10,554 nt of DNA from Chlorobiota bacterium (GCA_008363265.1 RHKR01000093.1:1-10554), one strand, 5' to 3'. Shown: positions 1 to 7,137, counted from the first letter of the stretch. Notes: generated by a model from the sequence alone, not told the origin. Made by a program: numbers and translations.

Positions 1-2658
1 CACAGTTTCTTTCCGCTGACCGGGGGCCACAGCAAGCCGGGCTGTTTCGACTGCCACAGCAGCGCGTCATTCGCAGGGCTATCGCAGGATTGCTACTCGT
101 GCCACCGCCCTGACTATGAAGCCACTTTGAACCCCAACCATGTGGCCGGCAACTTTTCGAAGGATTGCAAAACATGCCACACAATTAACGGATGGGTTCC
201 TGCCTCGTTCGATCACAATCTTACCGCGTTTCCACTCACAGGCCGGCACACAACCGTTACCTGCGCGAGTTGCCACACTCAAGGATACGCGGGGACCCCC
301 AAGGAGTGCGTGAGCTGTCATCAGACCGATTATAACGCCACTACTAATCCAAATCATACTGCCGCAGGATTTCCCAACACCTGTGAAACCTGCCATACAA
401 CTGCAGGATGGACCCCGGCACAGTTCGACCATGATGGGCCCTATTTCCCTATCTATTCAGGTTCGCACCGGGGTGAATGGAATGCATGCGGCGACTGCCA
501 CACGAATTCCTCGAACTATCAGGTGTTCTCATGTACTACCTGCCACGAGCACAATCAGACTGACATGAACCAGGAGCACCAGGGAATACAGGGCTACAGG
601 TGGGAGTCGAGTGCATGTCTATCATGTCATCCGGATGGTAACGCGGAAGGCGCGTTCAACCACAGCACTTCGCAGTTTCCTCTTACAGGCTCGCACCTGA
701 CGGCGGAATGTTCCGGTTGCCACACTTCCGGGTACACCACGAGGCCGCCGCTCGACTGTTATTCATGTCATCAGAGCGGCTATCAGCAAACCACAAAATT
801 GAATCACTCACTTGCACGGTTCTCTCAGGATTGTACCGAGTGTCACAACACCACAGCCTGGGCAACCACCTCGTTCAATCACGCGATCTATGCGGGGTTC
901 ACACTCCAGAACAGTCATGCCAACAAGACCTGCGTTCAGTGCCATGAGACCACATATTCAGGCACATCAGGCCAGTGTTCAAGTTGCCATTTATCCGACT
1001 ATCAGTCGGCGCAGGATCCAAACCATGTGGCCGGCAACTATTCGCAGGTATGCTCACAGTGCCATACCGATATCGGCTGGGCACCCGCAACTTTTGATCA
1101 TGCCATTGTTAATTTCCCTCTCACCGGGAAGCACACTACAACCCAGTGCGCCGACTGCCACACAACCGGCTGGGCGAACACGCCAAACCAGTGCAACGGT
1201 TGCCATCTGACGGACTATCAAAACGCACAGAACCCCAACCACACCGGTGCCCAGTTCCCTCAGACCTGTCAGGACTGCCACACTTCTCTTGGGTGGACTC
1301 CAGCTACTTTCGACCACGACGGTCAGTATTTCCCCATTAACAGCGGCAAACACCGCAACGAGTGGAACAACGACTGCCGCTCCTGCCACGAGGTCTCCAG
1401 TAATTATGCAGTGTTCACTTGTGTAAGCTGTCACGAACACAACCGGACCGACATGGACCAGGAGCACCAGGGGGTTCAGGGTTACCTTTACGCCTCTACC
1501 GAGTGTCTTGCATGTCACCCTGACGGTACTTCCGAGGGCGCGTTCAATCATACAACTTCAGGTTTCCCGTTAACGGGAAATCACGTCACGCTGAATTGCA
1601 GCCAGTGCCACACTTCGGGGTACACCAATACATCAAGCGAATGCATCTCGTGTCATCAAAGTGGCTTCAACCTGACGAATAAATTGAACCACACACTCGC
1701 GGGTTTTTCACAGAACTGCACTGAGTGCCATAACACTTCGGGCTGGGCGCAGACAACATTTGATCACACTGTCACTACCGGGTTCGCGCTGCAAAACAGC
1801 CACTCAGGTCAGACCTGCGTGCAGTGTCACGAAACAACTTACTCGGGTACTGAGAATGTGTGCCAATCCTGTCACCTGGAGGATTTTCAGGGGACAACCA
1901 ATCCGAATCATGTGATGGGCAACTATCCGCAGGTTTGCGCAAATTGCCACACCGATATCGGGTGGGCGCCGGCTACCTTTGATCACACGATCGTCGGATA
2001 TCAGCTTACCGGAAAGCATACCACTGTACCTTGCGCTCAATGTCACACAACGGGATATACAGGTACATCTGAAGTTTGCGAATCATGCCATCTGGATGAT
2101 TATAACGCTGCAACAAACCCTAACCACGCTGCACCAAACTTCCCAAAGGTCTGCGATGAGTGCCATACAACGGCAGCATGGAGGCCTTCAACTTTCAATC
2201 ATGATCAGCAGTATTTCCCGATCTATAGCGGAGAACACCGTAACGAGTGGAACAACAACTGTCTTACTTGTCATACCGTGCCGGGTAACTTTACTTCTTT
2301 TTCATGTATAAATTGCCACGAGCATAATCAGACATCCATGGCTCAGGAACATCAGGGGGTGGCAAACTATCAATGGAATTCACAAAGGTGTTTTGACTGC
2401 CATCCCGATGGTGAGAGCCGACCCGCCATGAAAAATGACCACGGAGCGTATCTCATCTCAGGAAAGCACTCTTCTGTTACATGCAACGAGTGCCATACAG
2501 GCAATGATTCACAACCCCAGTGTTTGACCTGCCATCAGGAGGAATTCACAATTGCACACAAACTGCAAAGAGTGAACACCAACTGCTGGGAGTGCCATAC
2601 AACTTTCAGTTTCAATATCAACGGGAACATTCCCCGCAAGCTTGAGAGGGTTGACTGA
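1..2658 (+). CDS. Giant multiheme c-type cytochrome, 5' end outside window
   Basis: The frame is open from base 1 to the TGA at 2656-2658, giving at least 885 residues; the true start lies upstream, and the in-frame TTG at 127 is internal because heme motifs precede it. I count 36 CxxCH heme-binding motifs, roughly one per 25 residues, with many additional His residues in recurring NPNH, FDH and LTGxH contexts that probably act as distal ligands (bis-His hemes). No other domain is visible. The spacing resembles cytochrome c3/c7-type proteins, which move electrons in the periplasm or at the cell surface. Heme attachment requires export, but the signal peptide is not in the window. The protein is built of 12-heme modules (see the repeat entry), the last truncated to ten hemes. 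The next gene starts within the stop codon and encodes an outer-membrane barrel, which suggests a role in electron transfer across or outside the outer membrane. Family assignment is firm; the substrate is unknown. Confidence 0.95.
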   Translation, partial: HSFFPLTGGHSKPGCFDCHSSASFAGLSQDCYSCHRPDYEATLNPNHVAGNFSKDCKTCHTINGWVPASFDHNLTAFPLTGRHTTVTCASCHTQGYAGTPKECVSCHQTDYNATTNPNHTAAGFPNTCETCHTTAGWTPAQFDHDGPYFPIYSGSHRGEWNACGDCHTNSSNYQVFSCTTCHEHNQTDMNQEHQGIQGYRWESSACLSCHPDGNAEGAFNHSTSQFPLTGSHLTAECSGCHTSGYTTRPPLDCYSCHQSGYQQTTKLNHSLARFSQDCTECHNTTAWATTSFNHAIYAGFTLQNSHANKTCVQCHETTYSGTSGQCSSCHLSDYQSAQDPNHVAGNYSQVCSQCHTDIGWAPATFDHAIVNFPLTGKHTTTQCADCHTTGWANTPNQCNGCHLTDYQNAQNPNHTGAQFPQTCQDCHTSLGWTPATFDHDGQYFPINSGKHRNEWNNDCRSCHEVSSNYAVFTCVSCHEHNRTDMDQEHQGVQGYLYASTECLACHPDGTSEGAFNHTTSGFPLTGNHVTLNCSQCHTSGYTNTSSECISCHQSGFNLTNKLNHTLAGFSQNCTECHNTSGWAQTTFDHTVTTGFALQNSHSGQTCVQCHETTYSGTENVCQSCHLEDFQGTTNPNHVMGNYPQVCANCHTDIGWAPATFDHTIVGYQLTGKHTTVPCAQCHTTGYTGTSEVCESCHLDDYNAATNPNHAAPNFPKVCDECHTTAAWRPSTFNHDQQYFPIYSGEHRNEWNNNCLTCHTVPGNFTSFSCINCHEHNQTSMAQEHQGVANYQWNSQRCFDCHPDGESRPAMKNDHGAYLISGKHSSVTCNECHTGNDSQPQCLTCHQEEFTIAHKLQRVNTNCWECHTTFSFNINGNIPRKLERVD
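130..2655 (+). repeat. Internal 885-bp (295-residue, 12-heme) modules of the cytochrome
   Basis: The protein motif NPNHVAGNF/DPNHVAGNY/NPNHVMGNY, followed by CxxCH and FDH...LTGxH, begins at 130, 1015 and 1900, exactly 885 bp apart each time. The modules are 130-1014 (12 hemes), 1015-1899 (12 hemes) and 1900-2655 (10 hemes). Landmarks recur in the same order: HRxEWN before heme 5, QEHQG before heme 7, CHPDG at heme 7, and the LQNSH...CVQCHETTYSGT block at heme 11. The period is not rigid. Module 1 lacks one residue before heme 5 and gains one before heme 9, so the total length balances. The two hemes before 130 match positions 11 and 12 of another module, so at least part of a further module lies upstream. 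DNA identity is clearly partial, indicating old duplications rather than a recent tandem expansion. Confidence 0.9.
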
Positions 2659-3158
2659 TGAAGCATTTGATCACCCTTTGCGTGCTGCTGTTTTTAACTT
2701 CTTCTCTTTTCGCCCAGAAAACAGGTGAGGAACGGGAGGGGAAGGTATCGTTCATCTCTTCCCAGAATATCTATGTTGAGTACTCTACAACAGAAGGAAT
2801 TGCAGCCGGAGACACCCTTTGGCTGAAAGACAATGGAAAGAAAGTACCCGCTGTACTGGCAGGTTTTATCAGTTCAAAATCGGTTGCCGGCAGCAGGATC
2901 GGAGAGGTGAAACTTGAGAAAGGTACACTTATATACGCCTATCCATCAGTGGTCAAACAAGAGGATGTAGTTGTAGTTCCTGAAGAGCCAACCCCGGTCA
3001 TAACCCCGGAGCAGAAGGAAAAAGCCAGGAACTTTAAGCCTGTTGAGAAGAAGAACTACCGCGGGCGGTTCTCACCACTTTTTCATACCTTACCCGCGAC
3101 TGGGGAAGGGAAGGGCACGATCTCGGCAGAAAACTCAAGGTTTATGACCTTAAACTGA
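2658..3158 (+). CDS. Exported outer-membrane protein, N-terminal part (frame broken)
   Basis: This frame starts at an ATG overlapping the cytochrome stop by one base (TGATG), so translation is probably coupled. Residues 1-20 form a signal peptide: MKH, a hydrophobic stretch, then SLFA before Q. Residues about 25-95 form a small beta-rich domain with ISSQNIYVEY and GIAAGDTLWL, resembling the SH3-like domains found at the front of some outer-membrane proteins. A Pro/Glu/Lys-rich linker (about 105-135) follows. Up to NYRGRFS (about residue 139) the sequence looks natural; from about 3085 to the stop at 3156-3158 it looks like out-of-frame translation. The other frame from about 3083 onward reads as a convincing continuation into a beta-barrel. 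I therefore see this as the first part of one roughly 492-residue protein interrupted by a one-base loss, rather than a complete 166-residue protein. No specific family name can be given. Confidence 0.75.
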   Translation: MKHLITLCVLLFLTSSLFAQKTGEEREGKVSFISSQNIYVEYSTTEGIAAGDTLWLKDNGKKVPAVLAGFISSKSVAGSRIGEVKLEKGTLIYAYPSVVKQEDVVVVPEEPTPVITPEQKEKARNFKPVEKKNYRGRFSPLFHTLPATGEGKGTISAENSRFMTLN

Positions 3159-4135
3159 ACTATGCGTTGGATTCGGTCTCATCACTGAGCGCGGGAAGAT
3201 TCATCAACAGGAAGATCTCAAATATAGGTGCAGTTGACGGAGTGCTTTATGAGAGGTCATTCGGGAAGAGTTGGTCGGGCGGTGTCTTTGCCGGAAGCCG
3301 ACCCAACACTTGGGACTATGGCTACAATTTCAAGCTGTTCCAGACCGGTCTGTTTGTCTCGCTGGAAGATTCGATAGGTTCCGGAAGTTCCGAGAATACG
3401 ATAGGTTTTGTTAATCAGACAAATGATTTTAAAACCGACCGCAGGTACATCTACATGCAGCATGTCTCGAACCCAATAAAGTCTCTTTCACTCTTTGCTT
3501 CATCCGAGCTTGATATTTACACTGTTGAAGCAGGAGAAGGGAAGACCAAACCCGATCTTACCAACTTCTTCGTTTCCGCCAGATATGCGTTCTCGCGGGA
3601 ATACAACCTTAGCGTTTCTTACGACATAAGGAAGAATGTTATCTACTACGAAACATTCAAAACATTCATCGATTCGGTGCTGTTCAATGAGTCACTCCAG
3701 GGGTTACGCGTTGGATTCAATACCACCGCGATTAAAAATTTCTCGATCTCACTCCGCGCGGGCTTCAGAAATATGGGTAACGACAAACGAAGCTCAAACG
3801 ATTTCGGTGCAAGTATCTATTGGATGAATATCCCGCAGGTCAGCGGAAGCGCCAGTGCAAATATTTCGTTCAACAGAAGTAATTATGTTGAGGGGCTCAA
3901 CTACGGTCTTACCTACTCGCGGAACATCACCGAAGATATCTACGGCTCTGCCGGCTTCCGAAGGATCGACTACACATTCCCGGTGAACAACATTAAACTC
4001 TCCCAGAACATTCTATCGATGGATATCAATTACTCCATTAATAAAATGTTTAACCTCGGCTTCAACTACGAAGGGGTGTTTGAGGATACTTCAACCTACA
4101 GCAGGTTTTTTGTGGATTTGACAACGAGATTCTAA
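3086..4135 (+). CDS. Outer-membrane beta-barrel protein, C-terminal part (frame broken)
   Basis: The frame is open from 3047 and coding-like from about 3083 (SYLTRDWGR...DLGRKLKVYDLKLNY). The first usable start codon is only the TTG at 3167, with no ribosome site I can see, so independent translation is doubtful. The product is a series of short alternating polar/hydrophobic beta-strands rich in Tyr, Phe, Ser and Asn separated by turns, ending in FVDLTTRF with the terminal Phe typical of outer-membrane barrels recognised by the Bam machinery. No signal peptide is present here because it lies in the preceding frame. With one base restored near 3079-3083, the two parts join into a signal peptide, SH3-like domain, linker and barrel. 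Position directly after a multiheme cytochrome suggests a porin-like partner for electron transfer, but there is no recognisable MtrB or OmbB motif, so that role is inferred. Confidence 0.72.
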   Translation, partial: YLTRDWGREGHDLGRKLKVYDLKLNYALDSVSSLSAGRFINRKISNIGAVDGVLYERSFGKSWSGGVFAGSRPNTWDYGYNFKLFQTGLFVSLEDSIGSGSSENTIGFVNQTNDFKTDRRYIYMQHVSNPIKSLSLFASSELDIYTVEAGEGKTKPDLTNFFVSARYAFSREYNLSVSYDIRKNVIYYETFKTFIDSVLFNESLQGLRVGFNTTAIKNFSISLRAGFRNMGNDKRSSNDFGASIYWMNIPQVSGSASANISFNRSNYVEGLNYGLTYSRNITEDIYGSAGFRRIDYTFPVNNIKLSQNILSMDINYSINKMFNLGFNYEGVFEDTSTYSRFFVDLTTRF

Positions 4136-4140
4136 AGAAA

Positions 4141-4194
4141 GGCTGAAGGCTGAGGGCTGAAGGCTGAAAAGATGGCTGAAGGTTGAGGGATGAA
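4141..4194 (+). repeat. Left array of 7-bp repeats (GGCTGAA type)
   Basis: There are four consecutive 7-bp units of the form GGCTGAR from 4141 to 4168, a 5-bp interruption (AAGAT, 4169-4173), then GGCTGAA, GGTTGAG and GGATGAA up to 4194. The array begins 5 bp after the barrel gene's TAA. It is the inverted counterpart of the right array at 4547-4588, and the two could pair as a long stem in RNA or single-stranded DNA. The unit of 7 is not a multiple of three, so it is not a coding repeat. Confidence 0.85.
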
Positions 4195-4197
4195 AAA

Positions 4198-4551
4198 TTA
4201 AGGTTTTTTGTTTTTGACTTTGAGTATTGAGAATACGAGTAGCTTCATTACTTCGTCGAATAAAGGGTAATGAAGATCAAATTCTTGTTTTGTGATTATG
4301 TCGGACGCAAGGAGGAGTTCCAGCCAGTAAAGTGTCTCCTCTCACTCTTTTTGGGAAATTGAGAGTTTATGAACAAAGTCCAAGTCAGATTCAGCTCTAC
4401 TGGCCTCTCTGATATTCGCACCAACTCCAGTGCCCGACCGCAATAATTGCCTGCCTAAGTCATACTCATTCCTACCAAAGAGCACTTTGGAAAATTTTAC
4501 AATCGCTATTGCAGCTGCAAAACTTTTCTCTTCTAGAATTCTGTTCTTCAT
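4198..4551 (-). pseudogene. Four-helix-bundle (23S rRNA-intervening-sequence family) gene with in-frame stop
   Basis: Read on the - strand from the ATG at 4551-4549, the first 69 codons give a recognisable four-helix-bundle protein: EEKSFAAAIAIVKFSK, then QLLRSGTGVGANIREASRAES, then DFVHKLSISQKE. Codon 70 is TGA (4342-4344). Reading on in the same frame gives EETLYWLELLLASDI and a further helix, ending at a TAA (4198-4200). The whole frame is 117 codons, close to the usual length of this family, so the TGA is a nonsense change in an otherwise intact gene and no frameshift is needed. The ATG lies in the last repeat unit of the right array, with GAGGG seven bases upstream as ribosome site. Relatives form rings and are linked to rRNA intervening sequences or to diversity-generating retroelements (Avd); no function is established for stand-alone copies. 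Confidence 0.85.
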
Positions 4552-4588
4552 CCTTCAGCCCTCATCCTTCAGCCCTCATCCTTCAGCC
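4547..4588 (-). repeat. Right array of 7-bp repeats (GGCTGAA/GGATGAR alternating)
   Basis: On the - strand, six units alternate perfectly between GGCTGAA and GGATGAG/GGATGAA. The innermost unit (4547-4553) contains the ATG of the four-helix-bundle gene, and the junction of the preceding units (4559-4563) gives GAGGG at a seven-base spacing, a good Shine-Dalgarno position. The outermost units give the last codons and the TGA of the decarboxylase gene. This is the inverted partner of the array at 4141-4194. Confidence 0.88.
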
Positions 4589-6054
4589 GTTTTCTCGAGT
4601 TCTTCCACTAACAATCGCACATATCTAAAATCATCCAGCGCGTTCCAGTGCTTCATGAAAACCGAGCGGAGCGCACTGAAGTTATCGCTGTTGGGGTTGC
4701 TCAGGCCGGGAATGGCGCGGGCGGCTATCTCGGGGCTCGTGACGAATTTCGAGATGATGAATTCGGCATCGGGGTTTTCGACGGATAGCTTCTGATAGAC
4801 GCTGAGAGATCTGCGATTGATCTCTTCGGCGTCTTTCCCTTTCACGAAGAAAGTGGCTATATCAAGATCGGGTTTGTTGAAATTTTGGAAGTGCTCCGAA
4901 TTCTCGATCAGCTCCCAAAATTTGTTGGCTGATGCAAGGGATAGGTCGAGAAGTTTCCCCAGTCCTGAGGCAACAGGCGGAATCACCTTGTAAGTCAGGT
5001 AACACGCGGCAGCCATGGCTCCGGGGCGTGATCCTTCGAGGGAGAACATCCCGATATTAGGTTTATCGGTTTTATGATAAGTGTATGGCGCTGTGTTCGA
5101 GAGAGGTTCGCGCAGTGCCTCATTTTTATAGATAACCGCGCCGGCTCCATACTGCATGAAGCCCTGCTTATGCGGGTCGATGGTGATCGAATCCGCCTCA
5201 GGGATGAGACTTAATTGGTTCCATGAGTGTGGCGAAATATTCCCGGCGGAATCAAATGGGATGAGTTTGTAATCATCATCCATCACACATGCTCTGAAGA
5301 AACCGCCGTAAGCGGCATCAATATGAAGATGAAAATTGTACTTTTTCTTAAGCTCAAGAATTGCAACCAGGTCATCCGCTGTGCCCGCCCCTGTCGAGCC
5401 GAAGTTGGCAACCACCATTAGCGGTTTGGTAGATCTTTGCAGGGCCTCTTCAAGTGCGTTGGGGTTCATTCTGAAGTTGCCGTCAACAGGGACCTCTACA
5501 AACGAGTCGATCGCGAGAATTTTGCATATCCTTTTCCAAGAATAGTGCGACACTTCCGAGAAGAAGACCGTTCCGTTTCCGTAATAATCGCGTGCCGCCC
5601 AGAGCGCCTCCATGTTGGCAAGTGAGCCGCCACTCGCGAGGTGCCCCCATCCTGTCAGGAATCCACACATCTTCAGGAGGGTATCGATGACATCAAGTTC
5701 CATTTTCGTTGTGACCGGACCACCTTCCCAAGCGTGATTGTTGGGGTTCGACATGATGAACGCGAGGTAACCGAGGATCGAAGGAATTGTCGGGTCTTTC
5801 AGCATCTGTGCCGAATATCGGGGGTGAAAGTATGGAAGGTTTTCACTCATCAGATCGAGAAAACCGTCGAGTTCTTTCTCAAGCTTTTCATTCTTCACCG
5901 GATTGAAAAAGAGGGTGTCGTCCTGACTGAAAGCATCAGCCCGCAGGTTACCGTGTCTGTCAACAACTTTCAACAAAAGCTGTTTGAAGAGCTCGGTGTT
6001 CTCACCTTTCGGACCCTGAAACAGGGCCAGCAATTCGCTTATATCCACCTGCAT
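4576..6054 (-). CDS. Group II PLP-dependent amino-acid decarboxylase
   Basis: This 492-residue protein belongs to the pyridoxal-5'-phosphate decarboxylase family that includes glutamate, aromatic L-amino-acid, tyrosine and diaminobutyrate decarboxylases. Visible family signatures are NHAWEGGP and ASGGSLANMEAL in the N-terminal half, HIDAAYGG with the PLP-ring aspartate at D246, and ITIDPHKQGF with the Schiff-base lysine at K296. These are the expected catalytic residues in order, and length is normal. It should remove the alpha-carboxylate of an amino acid in the cytoplasm; the substrate cannot be read from the sequence. Its ATG is three bases after the stop of the upstream nuclease gene with no clear ribosome site, so it is probably translationally coupled. 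The last codons (Ala-Glu-Gly-stop) lie inside the 7-bp repeat array, so the present C-terminus was apparently set by that repeat. Confidence 0.92.
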   Translation of the reverse strand: MQVDISELLALFQGPKGENTELFKQLLLKVVDRHGNLRADAFSQDDTLFFNPVKNEKLEKELDGFLDLMSENLPYFHPRYSAQMLKDPTIPSILGYLAFIMSNPNNHAWEGGPVTTKMELDVIDTLLKMCGFLTGWGHLASGGSLANMEALWAARDYYGNGTVFFSEVSHYSWKRICKILAIDSFVEVPVDGNFRMNPNALEEALQRSTKPLMVVANFGSTGAGTADDLVAILELKKKYNFHLHIDAAYGGFFRACVMDDDYKLIPFDSAGNISPHSWNQLSLIPEADSITIDPHKQGFMQYGAGAVIYKNEALREPLSNTAPYTYHKTDKPNIGMFSLEGSRPGAMAAACYLTYKVIPPVASGLGKLLDLSLASANKFWELIENSEHFQNFNKPDLDIATFFVKGKDAEEINRRSLSVYQKLSVENPDAEFIISKFVTSPEIAARAIPGLSNPNSDNFSALRSVFMKHWNALDDFRYVRLLVEELEKTAEG

Positions 6055-6057
6055 GGC

Positions 6058-7077
6058 TTAGAAAAGTTTGAAAATGGCGTAAATAGCGAAGTGATCGCTG
6101 TAACCACCGAAATATCTTCTTCCGCCAAATGTTGGAAGTGAAGCACCTTCGTATTTACCCGGTCCCTTCTGCCGGATAAACGCGGGATTGAAAATACCGT
6201 ATGAACCGCAAATGAAGTTCGTTTTGAGAACATTGCCTGAGATGAGCATCTGGTCGATCATACTCCAGTTGCCCTGAAACTTGTATGATCCCTCGCCTGC
6301 GATCTTCTTCTCGAGGCTCAGGTTGTAAATGGCGTCCGGGGGGAAGTGTTCCGCGAAATCGCAGATCACGGGCGCTGCCTTCAGCACTTCGGTGATCGAT
6401 TTGTCTGTGGGTTCATCGTTGAAGTCACCCATGATGATGATATTGGTGTTAGGGTCATCTGCGAAGAGTTTATCAATCTCGGCGCGGAGCCTGGAAGCGG
6501 CTGCAATTCTGTTATCTTCCGATTTATCCTGCCCGCCTCTTCTTGATGGCCAGTGGTTGACGAAGAAGTGGTACTCTATCCCCTTTGGACTTAACATAGT
6601 GGCATGGAGGATCGAGCGGGTCGGCCAATTGTTGGGAAGTGTTACAATCGCAGTATCCGCTTTTGAGAGTGTAAAGTACTGTTTGTTGAAGATCATCGCG
6701 CAGTCGATCCCGCGTCCGTCAGGAGATTCGAAGTGGACGATGCCATAGTTTTTGCCGTTTTTAATTCTGGCCATCAGTTCCTCGATGACCGTGCGGTTTT
6801 CCACTTCGACCAGACCGAGGATATCGGGACCCCAGCCGCCGTTCATCGAGTCGATCACCTGGGCGAGGTTCTTAAGTTTGGTGTGATATTTTTCCGAGTT
6901 CCAGTTCGAACTGTCGGATGGAAGAAACTGCTCATCGTCGATCGCGGGGTCATTAATTGTATCGAAGAGGTTCTCAACATTGTAGGAGGCTATATATATC
7001 GTACCCCCTTCCCCCTGTGAGAAAAGCGGTGTGAAGTAAAGGACGATAAAAAAGAGGAGGAATTTCGTGTTTTTCAT
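6058..7077 (-). CDS. Secreted endonuclease/exonuclease/phosphatase-fold protein
   Basis: This 339-residue protein has an N-terminal signal peptide (MKNTKFLLFFIVLYF...LFSQ, cut about residue 20) and then one catalytic domain of the DNase I-like EEP superfamily. Motifs in order are ASYNVENLFD (N33), GLVEVEN with the metal-binding Glu, FFVNHWPSRRGG, IIMGDFNDEP (D218, N220), and GGYSDHFAIYA with the catalytic His at H329. All hallmark residues are present. It probably hydrolyses phosphodiester or phosphomonoester bonds outside the cytoplasm; nucleic acid is the likeliest substrate given the similarity to extracellular nucleases, but phosphatase activity is possible. I chose the ATG at 7077-7075 because it begins directly with the signal peptide; a TTG nine bases upstream (7086) is less likely. 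The decarboxylase gene follows after three bases, so the two are co-transcribed, with no obvious shared pathway. Confidence 0.92.
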   Translation of the reverse strand: MKNTKFLLFFIVLYFTPLFSQGEGGTIYIASYNVENLFDTINDPAIDDEQFLPSDSSNWNSEKYHTKLKNLAQVIDSMNGGWGPDILGLVEVENRTVIEELMARIKNGKNYGIVHFESPDGRGIDCAMIFNKQYFTLSKADTAIVTLPNNWPTRSILHATMLSPKGIEYHFFVNHWPSRRGGQDKSEDNRIAAASRLRAEIDKLFADDPNTNIIIMGDFNDEPTDKSITEVLKAAPVICDFAEHFPPDAIYNLSLEKKIAGEGSYKFQGNWSMIDQMLISGNVLKTNFICGSYGIFNPAFIRQKGPGKYEGASLPTFGGRRYFGGYSDHFAIYAIFKLF

Positions 7078-7107
7078 TTCTGTCAAAAATTGTTGAAGAT
7101 CAGTTCA

Positions 7108-7137
7108 AATATAAGGTTTACGCTATATAGTGTGAAA
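7108..7137 (-). promoter_or_regulatory. Candidate promoter of the nuclease-decarboxylase unit
   Basis: On the - strand, TTTCAC (7137-7132) and TATATT (7113-7108) are separated by 18 bp, about 30 bp upstream of the ATG. The second box extends to TATATTTG, which also fits the TAnnTTTG -7 box known from Bacteroidetes. The match is weak at the upstream box, and AT-rich intergenic DNA produces such matches by chance. Confidence 0.35.

Larger units (their letters stand above)
4141..4588. mobile_element. Candidate 448-bp inverted-repeat unit carrying a four-helix-bundle gene
   Basis: Both outer ends of this stretch read inward as the same 7-bp repeat array. The left end on the + strand and the right end on the - strand agree at 25 of 28 positions; the first unit is identical and the differences are C/A at positions 10 and 24 and A/G at 28. 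Between the arrays lies a single gene of the 23S rRNA-intervening-sequence protein family. In Leptospira and Coxiella such proteins are encoded inside insertions in 23S rRNA genes whose ends form a base-paired stem. The unit is packed between two convergent genes, starting 5 bp after one stop codon and providing the stop of the other. There is no transposase and no clear target duplication; the flanks share only an AGAAA next to each end when read inward. Mobility is inferred, not shown. Confidence 0.55.

Noticed and set aside
1054..1551. 165-codon open frame on the - strand inside the cytochrome
   Set aside because: It lies opposite a strongly supported multiheme gene, where the repeated Cys/His codon pattern leaves antisense frames open; its product is low-complexity and has no ribosome site or recognisable motif.
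3075..3090. Programmed -1 ribosomal frameshift joining the two barrel frames
   Set aside because: The frame at the site reads CCA CTT TTT CAT, which does not allow clean re-pairing of both tRNAs after a -1 slip, and no downstream stem is evident; a one-base indel is simpler.
4342..4344. TGA read as selenocysteine or tryptophan
   Set aside because: Family members do not need Sec or Trp here, I see no SECIS-like hairpin just downstream, and other genes in the window end in TGA.
4141..4588. CRISPR array or simple transcription terminator
   Set aside because: Units are 7 bp and contiguous with no spacers, and the two arrays are inverted about 350 bp apart with a gene between them; no GC hairpin with a T tract is seen.
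5641..6141. 166-codon open frame on the + strand opposite the decarboxylase
   Set aside because: It is the antisense shadow of a gene with all catalytic motifs intact and runs across the junction of two genes.
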